NCBI RefSeq assembly: GCF_000743715.1
Contig: NZ_JQEY01000004.1
Coordinates: 99,937 to 163,936, forward strand
Length of the DNA stretch: 64,000 bases
Reading direction: 5' to 3'
Source of the DNA: Palleronia rufa
GTDB taxonomy: Bacteria; Pseudomonadota; Alphaproteobacteria; Rhodobacterales; Rhodobacteraceae
Numbering within the stretch: the stretch's first letter is position 1; each line of letters opens with the position of its first letter. Under the pieces are notes generated by a model. It saw only the letters and a list, made by a program, of their open reading frames with translations, was not told the origin of the DNA and ran no database searches. The position numbers and the translations under genes were made by a program. Positions 55,905-64,000 of this stretch are shown one piece after another.

Positions 55905-57260
55905 TCACACGTTGATCAGCAGATGCTCTCGCTCCCAGGGCGAGATGACCTGCAGATATTCGTCGTATTCGGTGCGCTTGACCACCGAATAGACCTTGGA
56001 AAACTCCGGCGACAGCAATGACTGCAGGGAGCCGGCGGCGTCGAAGATTTCCAGCGCGTCGAACAGCCCGCGCGGCACGCCCATGTCGCTGTCGTAGGCG
56101 TCGCCTTTGCATTCGGGCTGCGGTTCGCGCGATTCGATCAGGCCCAGAAGCCCGCAGGCGAGGGAGGCGGCGATCCCAAGGTACGGGTTGCAGTCCATTC
56201 CGCCGATGCGGTTCTCCACCCGGCGGGCCTGCGGATCGGAGACCGGGACCCGAAGTCCGGCGGTGCGGTTGTCCCGTCCCCACTCCAGATTCACCGGGGC
56301 CGCGAAATCCTTCACGTAGCGCCGGTAGGAATTCACGTAAGGCGCCAGCAGCGCCGCGGCAGAGGGCAGGTGGTGCTGCAGCCCGCCGATGAAGTGACGG
56401 AAGGCGTCGGTCTCTTCTCCGTCTGGCCCGGCGAAGATGTTGCGTCCGTCCGCGTCCAGCACCGAATGGTGGATATGCATGGACGAGCCCGGTTCACGCT
56501 CGATCGGCTTTGCCATGAAGGTGGCGAAACAGCCGTGGCGGAGTGCTGCCTCGCGGATCAGGCGCTTGAAGAAGAACACCTCGTCGGCAAGCTTCACGGG
56601 GTTGCCGTGGCGCAGGTTGATCTCCAGCTGGCCCGCCCCGCCTTCCTGGGTGATGCCGTCGATCTCGAACCCCTGGGCCTCCGCGAAATCGTAGATGTCG
56701 TCGATCACCGGCCCGTATTCGTCCACCGCCGACAGGGAATAGGCCTGCCGCGCGGCGGCGGCGCGGCCCGTCCGGCCGATCATCGGCTCGATCTCCTTGG
56801 CCGGGTCGGTATTGCGCGCGACCAGGTAGAATTCCATCTCCGGAGCGACCACTGGGGTCATGCCGAGCTCGGCATAGGCGGCGATGACCCGCTTGAGGAC
56901 GTTGCGGGGCGCGGCGGGAACGGGGCCGCCCTCCTGCAGCTCCATATCGTGGATCACCTGCAATGTGCGGTCCGCGGTCCAGGGCGCGGCGGTGGCGGTG
57001 GCATAGTCCGGCGTCAGGATCATGTCGGGTTCGATCTTGGCCTCGGGCACGGGCACCCGGGCCCAGACGCCGGTGATGGTCTGGTGAAAGATCGTGCGCG
57101 GCAGAAAGAACCGCGTCTGACGCGCGAATTTCGAGGCGGGCATGGCCTTCCCCCGGGCGATGCCGGGCAGGTCGGACACGATGCATTCGATCTCGTCCGG
57201 GGCGCGGCCGTCGAGATAGAGGCGCGCAGCCTCAGGGGCGTGGTCGATCCAGCCGGTCAT
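55905..57260 (-). CDS. Glutamine synthetase family protein (gamma-glutamylpolyamine-type)
   Basis: 451 residues; GS catalytic signature in EMEFYLV, QLEINLRHGNPV and GSSMHIHHSV, NRTAGLRVP; closest in pattern to PuuA-like gamma-glutamylputrescine synthetases. ATG 57260 overlaps the amidotransferase stop (ATGA). Likely glutamylates an amine such as putrescine. Confidence 0.88.
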   Translation of the reverse strand: MTGWIDHAPEAARLYLDGRAPDEIECIVSDLPGIARGKAMPASKFARQTRFFLPRTIFHQTITGVWARVPVPEAKIEPDMILTPDYATATAAPWTADRTLQVIHDMELQEGGPVPAAPRNVLKRVIAAYAELGMTPVVAPEMEFYLVARNTDPAKEIEPMIGRTGRAAAARQAYSLSAVDEYGPVIDDIYDFAEAQGFEIDGITQEGGAGQLEINLRHGNPVKLADEVFFFKRLIREAALRHGCFATFMAKPIEREPGSSMHIHHSVLDADGRNIFAGPDGEETDAFRHFIGGLQHHLPSAAALLAPYVNSYRRYVKDFAAPVNLEWGRDNRTAGLRVPVSDPQARRVENRIGGMDCNPYLGIAASLACGLLGLIESREPQPECKGDAYDSDMGVPRGLFDALEIFDAAGSLQSLLSPEFSKVYSVVKRTEYDEYLQVISPWEREHLLINV

Positions 57261-57943
57261 GTCCGGTCACTCATGGGGGCGTCTCCGCGGAAAAAGGCGG
57301 CAAGGCGCGCGCCGGTTGCAACATTGTCGACCGGGGCCGCGACGGCGGCCGCGGCGGAGGCCAGCAGCGGGTCGGGAACGATGCCCCGGCCCACCGCCGG
57401 GATCATGTCGGCGATGAGCGCCGACGGGAATTCCGGATGCGGCTGAAGGGTCAGGGTGGCGGGGCCGATGGCGAACCCGGCATGGACGGTAAAGGCGCTG
57501 GACATCACCGTGCGCGCGCCGGGCGGCGGCACGGCGACCTGGTCCTGATGCCAGGCGTTCAGGTGCAGGCTGCGGCCGTTCCAGTCATAGCGGTGCCGCC
57601 CCACCGACCAACCGGTTGGATGCTTGCGGACCGTGCCGCCAAGGGCCTGCGCCACGATCTGGTGACCGAAGCAGATCCCGACGAGCGGTCTTTGGCCGTG
57701 GATGCGACGGATCAGATCCTCCAGCGGCGGGATCCAGCGGTGGGGTTCGTAGGCGCCATGGCGCGAGCCGGAGACGAGCCATCCGTCGCAGGCATCCGGC
57801 GCGGGAATTTCCCCCTCGAAGACGCGAAAGGTGCGCCAGTCGAACCCGGGGCCCAGCAGGCCGGCATAGAGGGTCGGGTAGTCGCCATGGGTCGCGGCCA
57901 GTCCGGGCCGGACCGCACCGCATTGCAGAAGGCCGATGCGCAC
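57257..57943 (-). CDS. Class I glutamine amidotransferase-like protein
   Basis: 228 residues; nucleophile Cys in GICFGHQIVAQ, His in PHPEFP. Pairs with the GS-like gene, as PuuD-type hydrolases pair with PuuA. GTG 57943 abuts the apt stop. Confidence 0.87.
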   Translation of the reverse strand: MRIGLLQCGAVRPGLAATHGDYPTLYAGLLGPGFDWRTFRVFEGEIPAPDACDGWLVSGSRHGAYEPHRWIPPLEDLIRRIHGQRPLVGICFGHQIVAQALGGTVRKHPTGWSVGRHRYDWNGRSLHLNAWHQDQVAVPPPGARTVMSSAFTVHAGFAIGPATLTLQPHPEFPSALIADMIPAVGRGIVPDPLLASAAAAVAAPVDNVATGARLAAFFRGDAPMSDRT

Positions 57944-58489
57944 TCAATCGCCTTCGTAGGCGCAGAGCGCCTCGACCCTGAGGCCCAGTCCCTCAAGCCT
58001 CGCGCGGCCGCCCAGGTCCGGCAGATCGACGATGAAGGCGCATCCGACGATATCCGCGCCCAGCCGTTCGCAGAGCTTCACGCCCGCCTCGGCGGTGCCG
58101 CCCGTGGCCAGCAGATCGTCCACCAGCAGGACCTTCTCTCCGGCACGGAGCGCGTCGTCGTGGATCTCCATCACCGCGTCGCCGTATTCCAGCGTGTATT
58201 CCTCCCGCAGGGTCGCGCCGGGCAGCTTGCCTTGCTTGCGGATCGGCACGAAGCCGACGTTGAGTTGATGCGCGATGGCACCGCCCATGATAAATCCGCG
58301 GCTTTCCAGTGCCGCCACCTTGTCGAAGCGCTCGTCCGCGAAGGGATGGAGAAGCTGGTCGATGCAGATACGGAAACCGCGCGGATCGGCAAAGAGCGTG
58401 GTCACGTCGCGGAACCTGATGCCGGGTCTGGGAAAGTCGGGAATCGTGCGGATGTAATCGCGCACCGACTTCTTCGGCGTGTTGGTCAT
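57944..58489 (-). CDS. apt: Adenine phosphoribosyltransferase
   Basis: 181 residues; salvages adenine to AMP. PRPP motif [35 protein letters not shown] 58489. First gene of an apt - amidotransferase - GS-like operon. Confidence 0.95.
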   Translation of the reverse strand: MTNTPKKSVRDYIRTIPDFPRPGIRFRDVTTLFADPRGFRICIDQLLHPFADERFDKVAALESRGFIMGGAIAHQLNVGFVPIRKQGKLPGATLREEYTLEYGDAVMEIHDDALRAGEKVLLVDDLLATGGTAEAGVKLCERLGADIVGCAFIVDLPDLGGRARLEGLGLRVEALCAYEGD

Positions 58490-59053
58490 CGGCAGGCTCC
58501 TTGCGCGGCACGGGGGTGGGGTAGCACCGGCGCACCGGCGAGACCAGAGCCGGAGCGCATGGAGATCAGCGGCTGTGGCGCCGGAGCGGTCCCGTCCGTG
58601 GGCGACAGGAGCACCGAGACGGGACTGCAAAGGAGAGAACGGCTTTCATGTCCCGTAAGCGTCTGGGTGAAGACGTCACCGAAGGGTCTGAAGACGTCCC
58701 CGGCCGGTTCGTCGTGAACCCGATCGTCGCCCGCGCGTGGCACCCGGCACCGGCAAGGCGGCGCCGGCGCGGGGGCCTGTGGCTGGGATGAGCGGCTTTG
58801 GAATGGCGACGCTCCACCCGCCAGCTGGTCTTGCTTCGCGTCCGACTGGAAAGGACAGCATCCGAAGGTCCTTTGGCAGGCTATCAGGAAGCATGCGGCG
58901 TCTCATCGTTTACGGGCAAACCACGGCCGGGCAGGGGACGACCCTGCGAGGTGCGGAGTTCTACCGGTCCAGCGACATCCGCAAGGTCGCAGTGAGCGTC
59001 CGATCGTCTGTGTATGAGCGATCCGGTCCATGCGTCGCCGACAGGACGCATGA
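58490..59053. other. Spacer, mostly non-coding, at edge of IS graveyard
   Basis: 564 bases. One 47-codon frame (58648-58791, MSRKRLGEDVTEGSEDV...) has a good RBS (AAGGAGAGAAC, though ~12 bases away) but no family and high Arg content; it is held as doubtful. The rest shows no recognisable gene. Confidence 0.35.
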
Positions 59054-59760
59054 ATGACGATCTCCAGGGAGACACGGGACGAGCTTCTGAAGGGCGTTGA
59101 CTGCCCCGAAGGGTTTTTCGGCAACACCGGGCTGATGAAAGCACTGGAAATCCGTCTGACAAAACGGATGCCGGGGGCGGAGCCGACCGCGCATCCGGGC
59201 GATGGAGAGAGTAGGCGAGCCCCGCCCGGTCAGGCCAATCGCCGAAACGGCAGGAGAAGCAAGGTGCTGAAAGGCCGGAACGGTGGATTGCCGGTGGCGG
59301 TGCCGCGGGACCGCGACAGCAGCTTCGAGCCGGAGCCGGTCAGGAGGGGCCAGACCCGCATCGACGGCGTGGATGACAGGATCGGCGGGCTCTATGCCGC
59401 CGGGCTGACGGTCCGGGACATCCAGGGCATATGCCTCCATCGCCCCGGCCTGGCGTCGGCCGTGGCAAGAGTTGATCCCGTTCTCCGCCTTCGATCCGGC
59501 GAACCGAAAAATCATCCACACCACGAATGCCATCGAGAGCCTGAACCGGGTGATCCGAAGACCGAGACGCGCGGTTCATTCCCCGCCGATGGGACCGCCA
59601 CAAACCGATCGACCTCGCCATCCGCACCTTCGAAAAGGATGGCAGACATGCCAGGGAACGGTTCGCGGCCCGCAACCGGTTCGCCAGAATATCCGGCGCG
59701 CGCCTTGCCGCTCGAACGTCTCCCGAAACCGCATGGGCCGGGCCGGATACATTGAGTTTA
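59054..59760 (+). pseudogene. IS256-family transposase remnant
   Basis: Starts MTISRETRDELLKGVDCPEGFFG and keeps the IS256 blocks VAVPRDRDSSFEPEPVRRGQ and GLYAAGLTVRDIQG. The central catalytic part is deleted; the later block KIIHTTNAIESLNRVIRRP lies in another frame (from about 59485). Frameshifted, deleted and non-functional. Confidence 0.85.
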
Positions 59761-60339
59761 GGACACTCCCAAGGTCGCTTGCATGGCCCGTCAGTCTCCA
59801 CCCGCAGGCGGGGCTCGCCCGCACCCGGATGCCCGCCTCGACGATCCGCTCCGTGGCGCCGCAGGACCGCCCCGGAAAAGGGCCATATCCCTGCATGCCG
59901 TCGTTCGTCAGAGGACGCCGGCGGCCCTCCCGGATAGGGACGTCGAAAGGCAATCCGTGACCCCCCTGCGTGCAAATACGATCCGATCGCCAGGTGGCCA
60001 GGTGCGCCCTTCCAACCTTCCCGACGCCGACGAACGGCACGTCGACCTCCCCAAGCCCGCCCATGGAGGCCAACGAAAATGTCAGCGCCGCCACCGGGCA
60101 CTTTCCTGCATCTGACGGTGAGCGAGGAAATCACCATCATGTTGCACCGGGTGGACCTGCCAGTGAGCTTCGACACGAATTTCGCTCGACGTGGCCGAAA
60201 CGCGATGTTTGCACCCCCGTGGCGACACGCGTGATCCTGTTCGCAACTGAGCCAGTCAGGCCGGCCCCGATAGTCGCAGCGCATGTGGTCGAGAAACGAG
60301 CGATGTTTGTAGCGCAGAGGCCGGATACCTGCGGTCAGC
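59761..60339. other. Spacer between IS remnants, no gene recognised
   Basis: 579 bases. Several frames are open on both strands, but none gives a known protein. The last ~100 bases (from about 60230) probably belong to the end of the IS5 element. Confidence 0.35.
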
Positions 60340-61099
60340 TCATGTTGAAAAATGGCGGATCCACAGCCGGGTCGACGTGATGTCGATGACGCTAGGGACG
60401 CTCTGTGCGGTCTTGTCGTAGCGGGTTGCGACGCGGCGGGCGTTCGTCGGCTTGTTGACGCGGCGCTCGGCCAGGTTGCGCAGCCCGTAGAGGGAGCGAT
60501 CCACGCCGACGCGTATCTTATGTGACTTGCGCATGGGGATCATCGGGAGGTTCCATGGCTTTCCTGATGCTCTCAGCGTGATGGCCTCGGTCGGCGGGCA
60601 AGACGCCCGGCGCGGGCGGTTGTCGGCCATCACCAGATCGAAGCCGAGATGTTCCGGGGTCCGGCCGGGCGTACCATCGGATCTCATGGGCCGCCCGGCC
60701 GCGTTGACGCGGAGATGGATCTGGTCGTGAACCGCCGCGCGCACGGCCGAGACCCTGTCGCGGAGTCCCCCTTTCGCGCCCGCTGCCTGATGGCGGGCGC
60801 GGGGCGCGGTGCTGTCCTCTGCCCGGCAGGCGATCTGCAGAGAGGGATCATCCGGAGCGCGTCCGGCACGGCCCCGCTCCAGCGCCTCCATGATATCCGT
60901 TCAGGGTCCGGCGCCGGACCTGCCGGTAGACGCTCGACCACTTGCCGAACCCTTCCGGCAGGTCTCGCCAGGGCGATCCGGTTCGCGCGATCCAGGAACT
61001 CCATTCAAGAACAAGGGGGTGATTGTCGGGTCCGCGTCCGCTTGAGGGGCGAACGGCCAGGATCAAGCACCCGAAGAATGCCCACTCCCCGTCCGACAT
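60340..61099 (-). pseudogene. IS5-family transposase remnant (second copy, different subgroup)
   Basis: From ATG 61099 it reads MSDGEWAFFGCLILAVRPSS and PWRDLPEGFGKWSSVYRQVR (IS5 orfA). Later blocks are in another frame: EHLGFDLVMADN, IPMRKSHKIRVGVDRSLYGL, NARRVATRYDKTAQS, ending at 60340. At least two frameshifts and a loss in the middle. Confidence 0.85.
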
Positions 61100-61185
61100 C
61101 GGTCTCGTGCCAAGCTGATTTCCCATGCAGACACCAGCTTGAACCACGCCCGCAGTACGTCGTGAAACTCTTTCGGCAACAGGCG

Positions 61186-61557
61186 CTAGGGGTCCTGCGA
61201 GTCGGAGGGGTGGTTGCGCCCGTCCGACCACGGGATCGGCTCCAGCGCCCGGATGTCCACGCCCTCGATACAGGCGGCGTTGACGCCGTATTCGTCCGGA
61301 TCGGATCGGCGGCGATGGTGGGTATAGATGCCGCAGACCGCGCAGAAATGGTGCTCTGCCGTCATCGTCCCCCATCGGTAGAGCGTCAGGCTGTCCTGCC
61401 CCCGGACCACTTCTATGTCGGCCGCCAGCGCCGAGACGGGGGCGGCCTGCCGCCGCGCGCAGAACGAACAGTCGCAGCGCCGGATCGTGGCCAGCCCGTC
61501 GACCAGCGTGGCGGCGATCTCGACCGCTCCGCAATGGCAGGTGGCCCGGATCCTCAT
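61186..61557 (-). CDS. GFA family protein
   Basis: 123 residues; zinc-binding CHCGA, RRCDCSFCARR and CAVCGIYTHH, as in the family at 55.5 kb. ATG 61557. Ten bases after the rhomboid gene. Confidence 0.87.
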   Translation of the reverse strand: MRIRATCHCGAVEIAATLVDGLATIRRCDCSFCARRQAAPVSALAADIEVVRGQDSLTLYRWGTMTAEHHFCAVCGIYTHHRRRSDPDEYGVNAACIEGVDIRALEPIPWSDGRNHPSDSQDP

Positions 61558-61567
61558 CGGCGTCTCC

Positions 61568-62290
61568 TCATCTGCGGCGCCCCGCCCGGGGGATCGGGGA
61601 TCTGCGGGTCCGGTATTGCGCTTCGGGGTGTGGCGGATGGCCTGCGGTGCGGGCCCAGAACGCGGTGCCGCCCAGGCGCAGAAACAGCGGCACGGTCAGC
61701 GCCAGCCCGGCCATGAACCCGCCCGCATGGGCCCAGTAGGCGACGCCGCCCATCCCGGACGGTGTCGCGGCGCCCGACGCGACCTGGATGGCGAACCAGA
61801 CACCCAGCACGATCCAGGCCGGTATCGGGAAGATCTTGAAGAACACCACAAAGATGAAAAGCACATCCACGCGGGCTCTGGGAAAGAGCAGCAGATACCC
61901 GCCCATCACCCCGGCGATCGCCCCCGACGCGCCGATCATGGGAATGGTCGAGACCGGGTCCGACAGGGTCTGCGCCAGCCCCGCCGCCACGCCGGACGCA
62001 AGGTAGAACCCCAGAAACGGCAGCGCGCCCATCCGGTCCTCAAGGTTGTCGCCGAAGATCCACAGGAACAGCATGTTGCCGGCCAGGTGCAGCAGGCCGC
62101 CATGAAGGAACTGCGACGTCAGATAGGTCGGCGCGGAGGACAGTGCCGGGATCAGCGCCCAGTCGGCCATGAAGTGCGGATCGCCGGTGGATGCGAAGGT
62201 CAGCGCGAAAACCGCGACGTTCAGCGCGATCAGCCCGTGGGTGACATAGGCCGTGCCGGTCGAAGGGTTGTGATCGCGGATCGGGAACAT
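61568..62290 (-). CDS. Rhomboid family intramembrane serine protease
   Basis: 240 residues with six membrane helices. Catalytic Ser122 in GASGAIAG and His188 in YWAHAGG; HGGLLHLAGNMLFLWIFG. Cleaves membrane proteins within the bilayer. ATG 62290. Confidence 0.92.
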   Translation of the reverse strand: MFPIRDHNPSTGTAYVTHGLIALNVAVFALTFASTGDPHFMADWALIPALSSAPTYLTSQFLHGGLLHLAGNMLFLWIFGDNLEDRMGALPFLGFYLASGVAAGLAQTLSDPVSTIPMIGASGAIAGVMGGYLLLFPRARVDVLFIFVVFFKIFPIPAWIVLGVWFAIQVASGAATPSGMGGVAYWAHAGGFMAGLALTVPLFLRLGGTAFWARTAGHPPHPEAQYRTRRSPIPRAGRRR

Positions 62291-62424
62291 GGCTCAGACG
62301 TGGCCGAGCCGCCTGCCGGATGCAAGCGCCGCCCGCGCCGCCGGAACGGGCCGTGGCGGGCGGCGCCTGTCCGGACCGGACAGTCCGGCCGGGTCCGGCG
62401 GCGGCGCCACGCCGGCGGACGGGG

Positions 62425-64000
62425 TCAGACGTGCGGCCCGGTGGACGGGGCCTCTCCCTTGGCGCGGGGGTCTTCCCGGGCCACCTCTGCAAGAAGCTGG
62501 GCGTTGCCGCCCGACGCGGTGGTGTCGATGCAGAGATGACGCTCATGCAGCACGTCCGGCACCGTGATGGCGCCGGTCACCAGCCCCAGAAGCGGGCCCT
62601 GCCGCTGCGCGAGCTCTTCGGCCAGGCGGCGGGCGGTGTCGTCGTCCCCCCACCAGACGGCCGAGCCGAACTCCGGTTCCTGGCTCAGGTCGCGCTCCGC
62701 GGACCCTTCGCGCGCGGTGCCGCCCAGTCGCTCCACCGCCTTTTTCTGCGCGGCCTTGTCCTCTTCGGTCGGGCCGAGGCACAGGACCGACGGGCGCGGC
62801 ACCAGGCTCAGACGGTTCGATTCGCCCGTGGGGCCGGGCAGGTCGATGGGGCTGTCGGGCACCGGGGGCTCTACGGGTTTCTGGAACCGCGGCAGGTAGA
62901 ACGGGCCGCCCGCCTTGGGGCCGGTTCCCGAGAGCCCCTCGCCTCCGAACGGCTGCGAGCCGACGATGGCGCCGATCTGGTTGCGGTTGACGTAGAGGTT
63001 GCCGGCATGGATTCGGTCGGTGATATGCTGCACGCGGTCGTCGATCCGGGTGTGCAGCCCGAAGGTCAGCCCGTAGCCGGTGCTGTTGATCGCGTCGATC
63101 ACGCGGTCGATGCCGCTGGCCTTGAAGGTGGCGACATGGAGCACCGGGCCGAAGATCTCCCGGTCCATGGACTGGATGCCGTCCACCCGGACCAGCGCGG
63201 GGGCCAGGAAATGGCCGGTCTCGGGCGCCTCTATCTGATGGATCAGGCGGCCCTGATCCCGTGCGGCGTCCACGTAATCGGAGATGGCGGCATGGGCGTC
63301 GGCGTCGATGAGCGGGCCGGAGTCGGATTCCAGCATCCACGGATCTGCCGGGCGGAACGCGTCCATGGCGCCCGTCAGCATCTTCAGGAACCCGTCCTCT
63401 ATGTCGTCTTGCACATAGACGCAGCGGCAGGCAGAGCACCGCTGTCCGGCCGACTGAAAGGCCGATTGCAGCAGGTCGCGGACCGCCTGTTCGGGCAGCG
63501 CGGTGCTGTCCACGATCATCGCGTTCAGCCCGCCGGTCTCTGCGATCAGCGGCGCGCCGGGGGCGCAGTTGGCGGCCATGGCCTCCTTGATCTTGCGCGC
63601 GGTGGCGGTCGAGCCGGTGAAGGCCACGCCGTCGATCCGCGTGTCCGACGTGAGCGCCGCGCCGATCTCTCCCGATCCGGGGAGGAGTTGCAGCACCTCG
63701 CGCGGCACGCCCGCCTCATGCATGAGGCGGGCCCCGAGGTGTGAGATCAGCGGCGTCTGCTCGGCCGGTTTGGCCAGCACCGCGTTGCCGGCGGCAAGAG
63801 CGGCGGCGATCTGGCCGGTGAAGATCGCCAGGGGAAAGTTCCACGGGCTGATGCAGACGAAGCGGCCCCGGGGCTCGCTGTCGAGGCGGGCCAGTTCCTC
63901 TGCGTAGTAGTTCAGGAAATCCACCGCCTCGCGCAGTTCCGCGACGGCGTCGGGGATGGTCTTGCCGGCCTCGCGGGCGAGCACGGCGAAGATCTCTCCG
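62425..64000 (-). CDS. putA: PutA, aldehyde dehydrogenase part (5' end outside window)
   Basis: The C-terminal ~525 residues of bifunctional proline dehydrogenase/L-glutamate-gamma-semialdehyde dehydrogenase. Visible: SPWNFPLAIFTGQ, the NAD-site GSTATARKI, catalytic Cys in SAGQRCSAC, and GFGGEGLSGTGPKAGG-like QPFGGEGLSGTGPKAGG with a PutA-specific C-terminal extension. The proline dehydrogenase domain lies upstream beyond the window. Confidence 0.95.
   Translation of the reverse strand, partial: GEIFAVLAREAGKTIPDAVAELREAVDFLNYYAEELARLDSEPRGRFVCISPWNFPLAIFTGQIAAALAAGNAVLAKPAEQTPLISHLGARLMHEAGVPREVLQLLPGSGEIGAALTSDTRIDGVAFTGSTATARKIKEAMAANCAPGAPLIAETGGLNAMIVDSTALPEQAVRDLLQSAFQSAGQRCSACRCVYVQDDIEDGFLKMLTGAMDAFRPADPWMLESDSGPLIDADAHAAISDYVDAARDQGRLIHQIEAPETGHFLAPALVRVDGIQSMDREIFGPVLHVATFKASGIDRVIDAINSTGYGLTFGLHTRIDDRVQHITDRIHAGNLYVNRNQIGAIVGSQPFGGEGLSGTGPKAGGPFYLPRFQKPVEPPVPDSPIDLPGPTGESNRLSLVPRPSVLCLGPTEEDKAAQKKAVERLGGTAREGSAERDLSQEPEFGSAVWWGDDDTARRLAEELAQRQGPLLGLVTGAITVPDVLHERHLCIDTTASGGNAQLLAEVAREDPRAKGEAPSTGPHV

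Noticed and set aside
58648-58791. 47-codon [20 protein letters not shown]...
   Set aside because: RBS is too distant, Arg-rich C-terminus, no family, and located at the edge of degraded IS DNA.
59576-60094. 172-codon minus-strand frame between IS remnants
   Set aside because: Overlaps the IS256 pseudogene and shows no convincing domain; probably chance in GC-rich DNA.

Overview
The window is about 64 kb of very GC-rich DNA from an alphaproteobacterium, most likely a marine or halotolerant member of the Rhodobacterales. The evidence is the gene content: LdtR-type regulator, MeaB, a PhaZ/PhaC/PhaP/PhaR cluster, DUF1194, DUF2125, YjbH/YjbF, GFA proteins, ThyX, glucosylglycerol synthesis and a PutA fragment. 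Most of it is densely packed chromosomal core sequence. Long open frames on the wrong strand are common and are a GC effect. No rRNA, tRNA or CRISPR array was recognised.

Layout. 1-3.2 kb: hrpB (runs off the left edge), meaB, rpmB. 3.4-4.8 kb: a decayed IS5-family element followed by a 42-bp minisatellite that runs into the 3' end of a sirtuin gene. 4.8-8.1 kb: cobB, a frameshifted low-molecular-weight phosphatase, a small lipoprotein, acylphosphatase, and an orphan ATP-grasp-like gene. 8.6-11.3 kb: lepA and an AT-richer RipA-like membrane protein gene. 11.6-13 kb: a cluster of very small genes (a 58-aa protein, an entericidin-like lipoprotein, a membrane protein, a lone Phd/YefM-like antitoxin). 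13-24.5 kb: esterase, glyA, nadK, DUF2125, ChaC-like, an ExbB/OmpA-like motor pair with a very long coiled coil, NDH-2-like dehydrogenase, trpA, YqaE, ychF. 24.6-28.1 kb: a minus-strand operon of radical SAM protein, UdgX fusion and a (frameshifted) DMT transporter.

28.5-39.9 kb: a DAO-type oxidoreductase, the exopolysaccharide-type pair yjbH-yjbF, a gpsA-ggpP-ggpS operon that contains the full route to the osmolyte glucosylglycerol, a HupE/DUF4198 divergent pair, an HTH regulator with sdhE, and an LdtR-like regulator. 40-43.5 kb: DUF1194, a glyoxalase-like gene, thyX, an AT-rich Doc-type toxin gene with an extra C-terminal domain, DUF2177. 43.5-44.4 kb: a deleted IS3 element whose inverted repeats and 4-bp target duplication can still be read. 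44.4-49 kb: csp, an ArsC/Spx-like gene, thrS, two alpha/beta hydrolases.

49.3-54.2 kb is the polyhydroxyalkanoate locus: phaZ divergent from phaC, then phaP with a clear terminator, then phaR. Three inverted-repeat sites that match or nearly match a CTGC-N3/4-GCAG operator lie in front of phaC and phaP. 54.2-58.5 kb: an efflux transporter, a GFA protein, and an apt - amidotransferase - glutamine-synthetase-like operon. 58.5-61.1 kb is an insertion-sequence graveyard (IS256 and IS5 remnants). The window ends with a GFA protein, a rhomboid protease and the C-terminal part of putA. At least two otherwise normal genes carry single-base frameshifts, which may be real decay or assembly errors.
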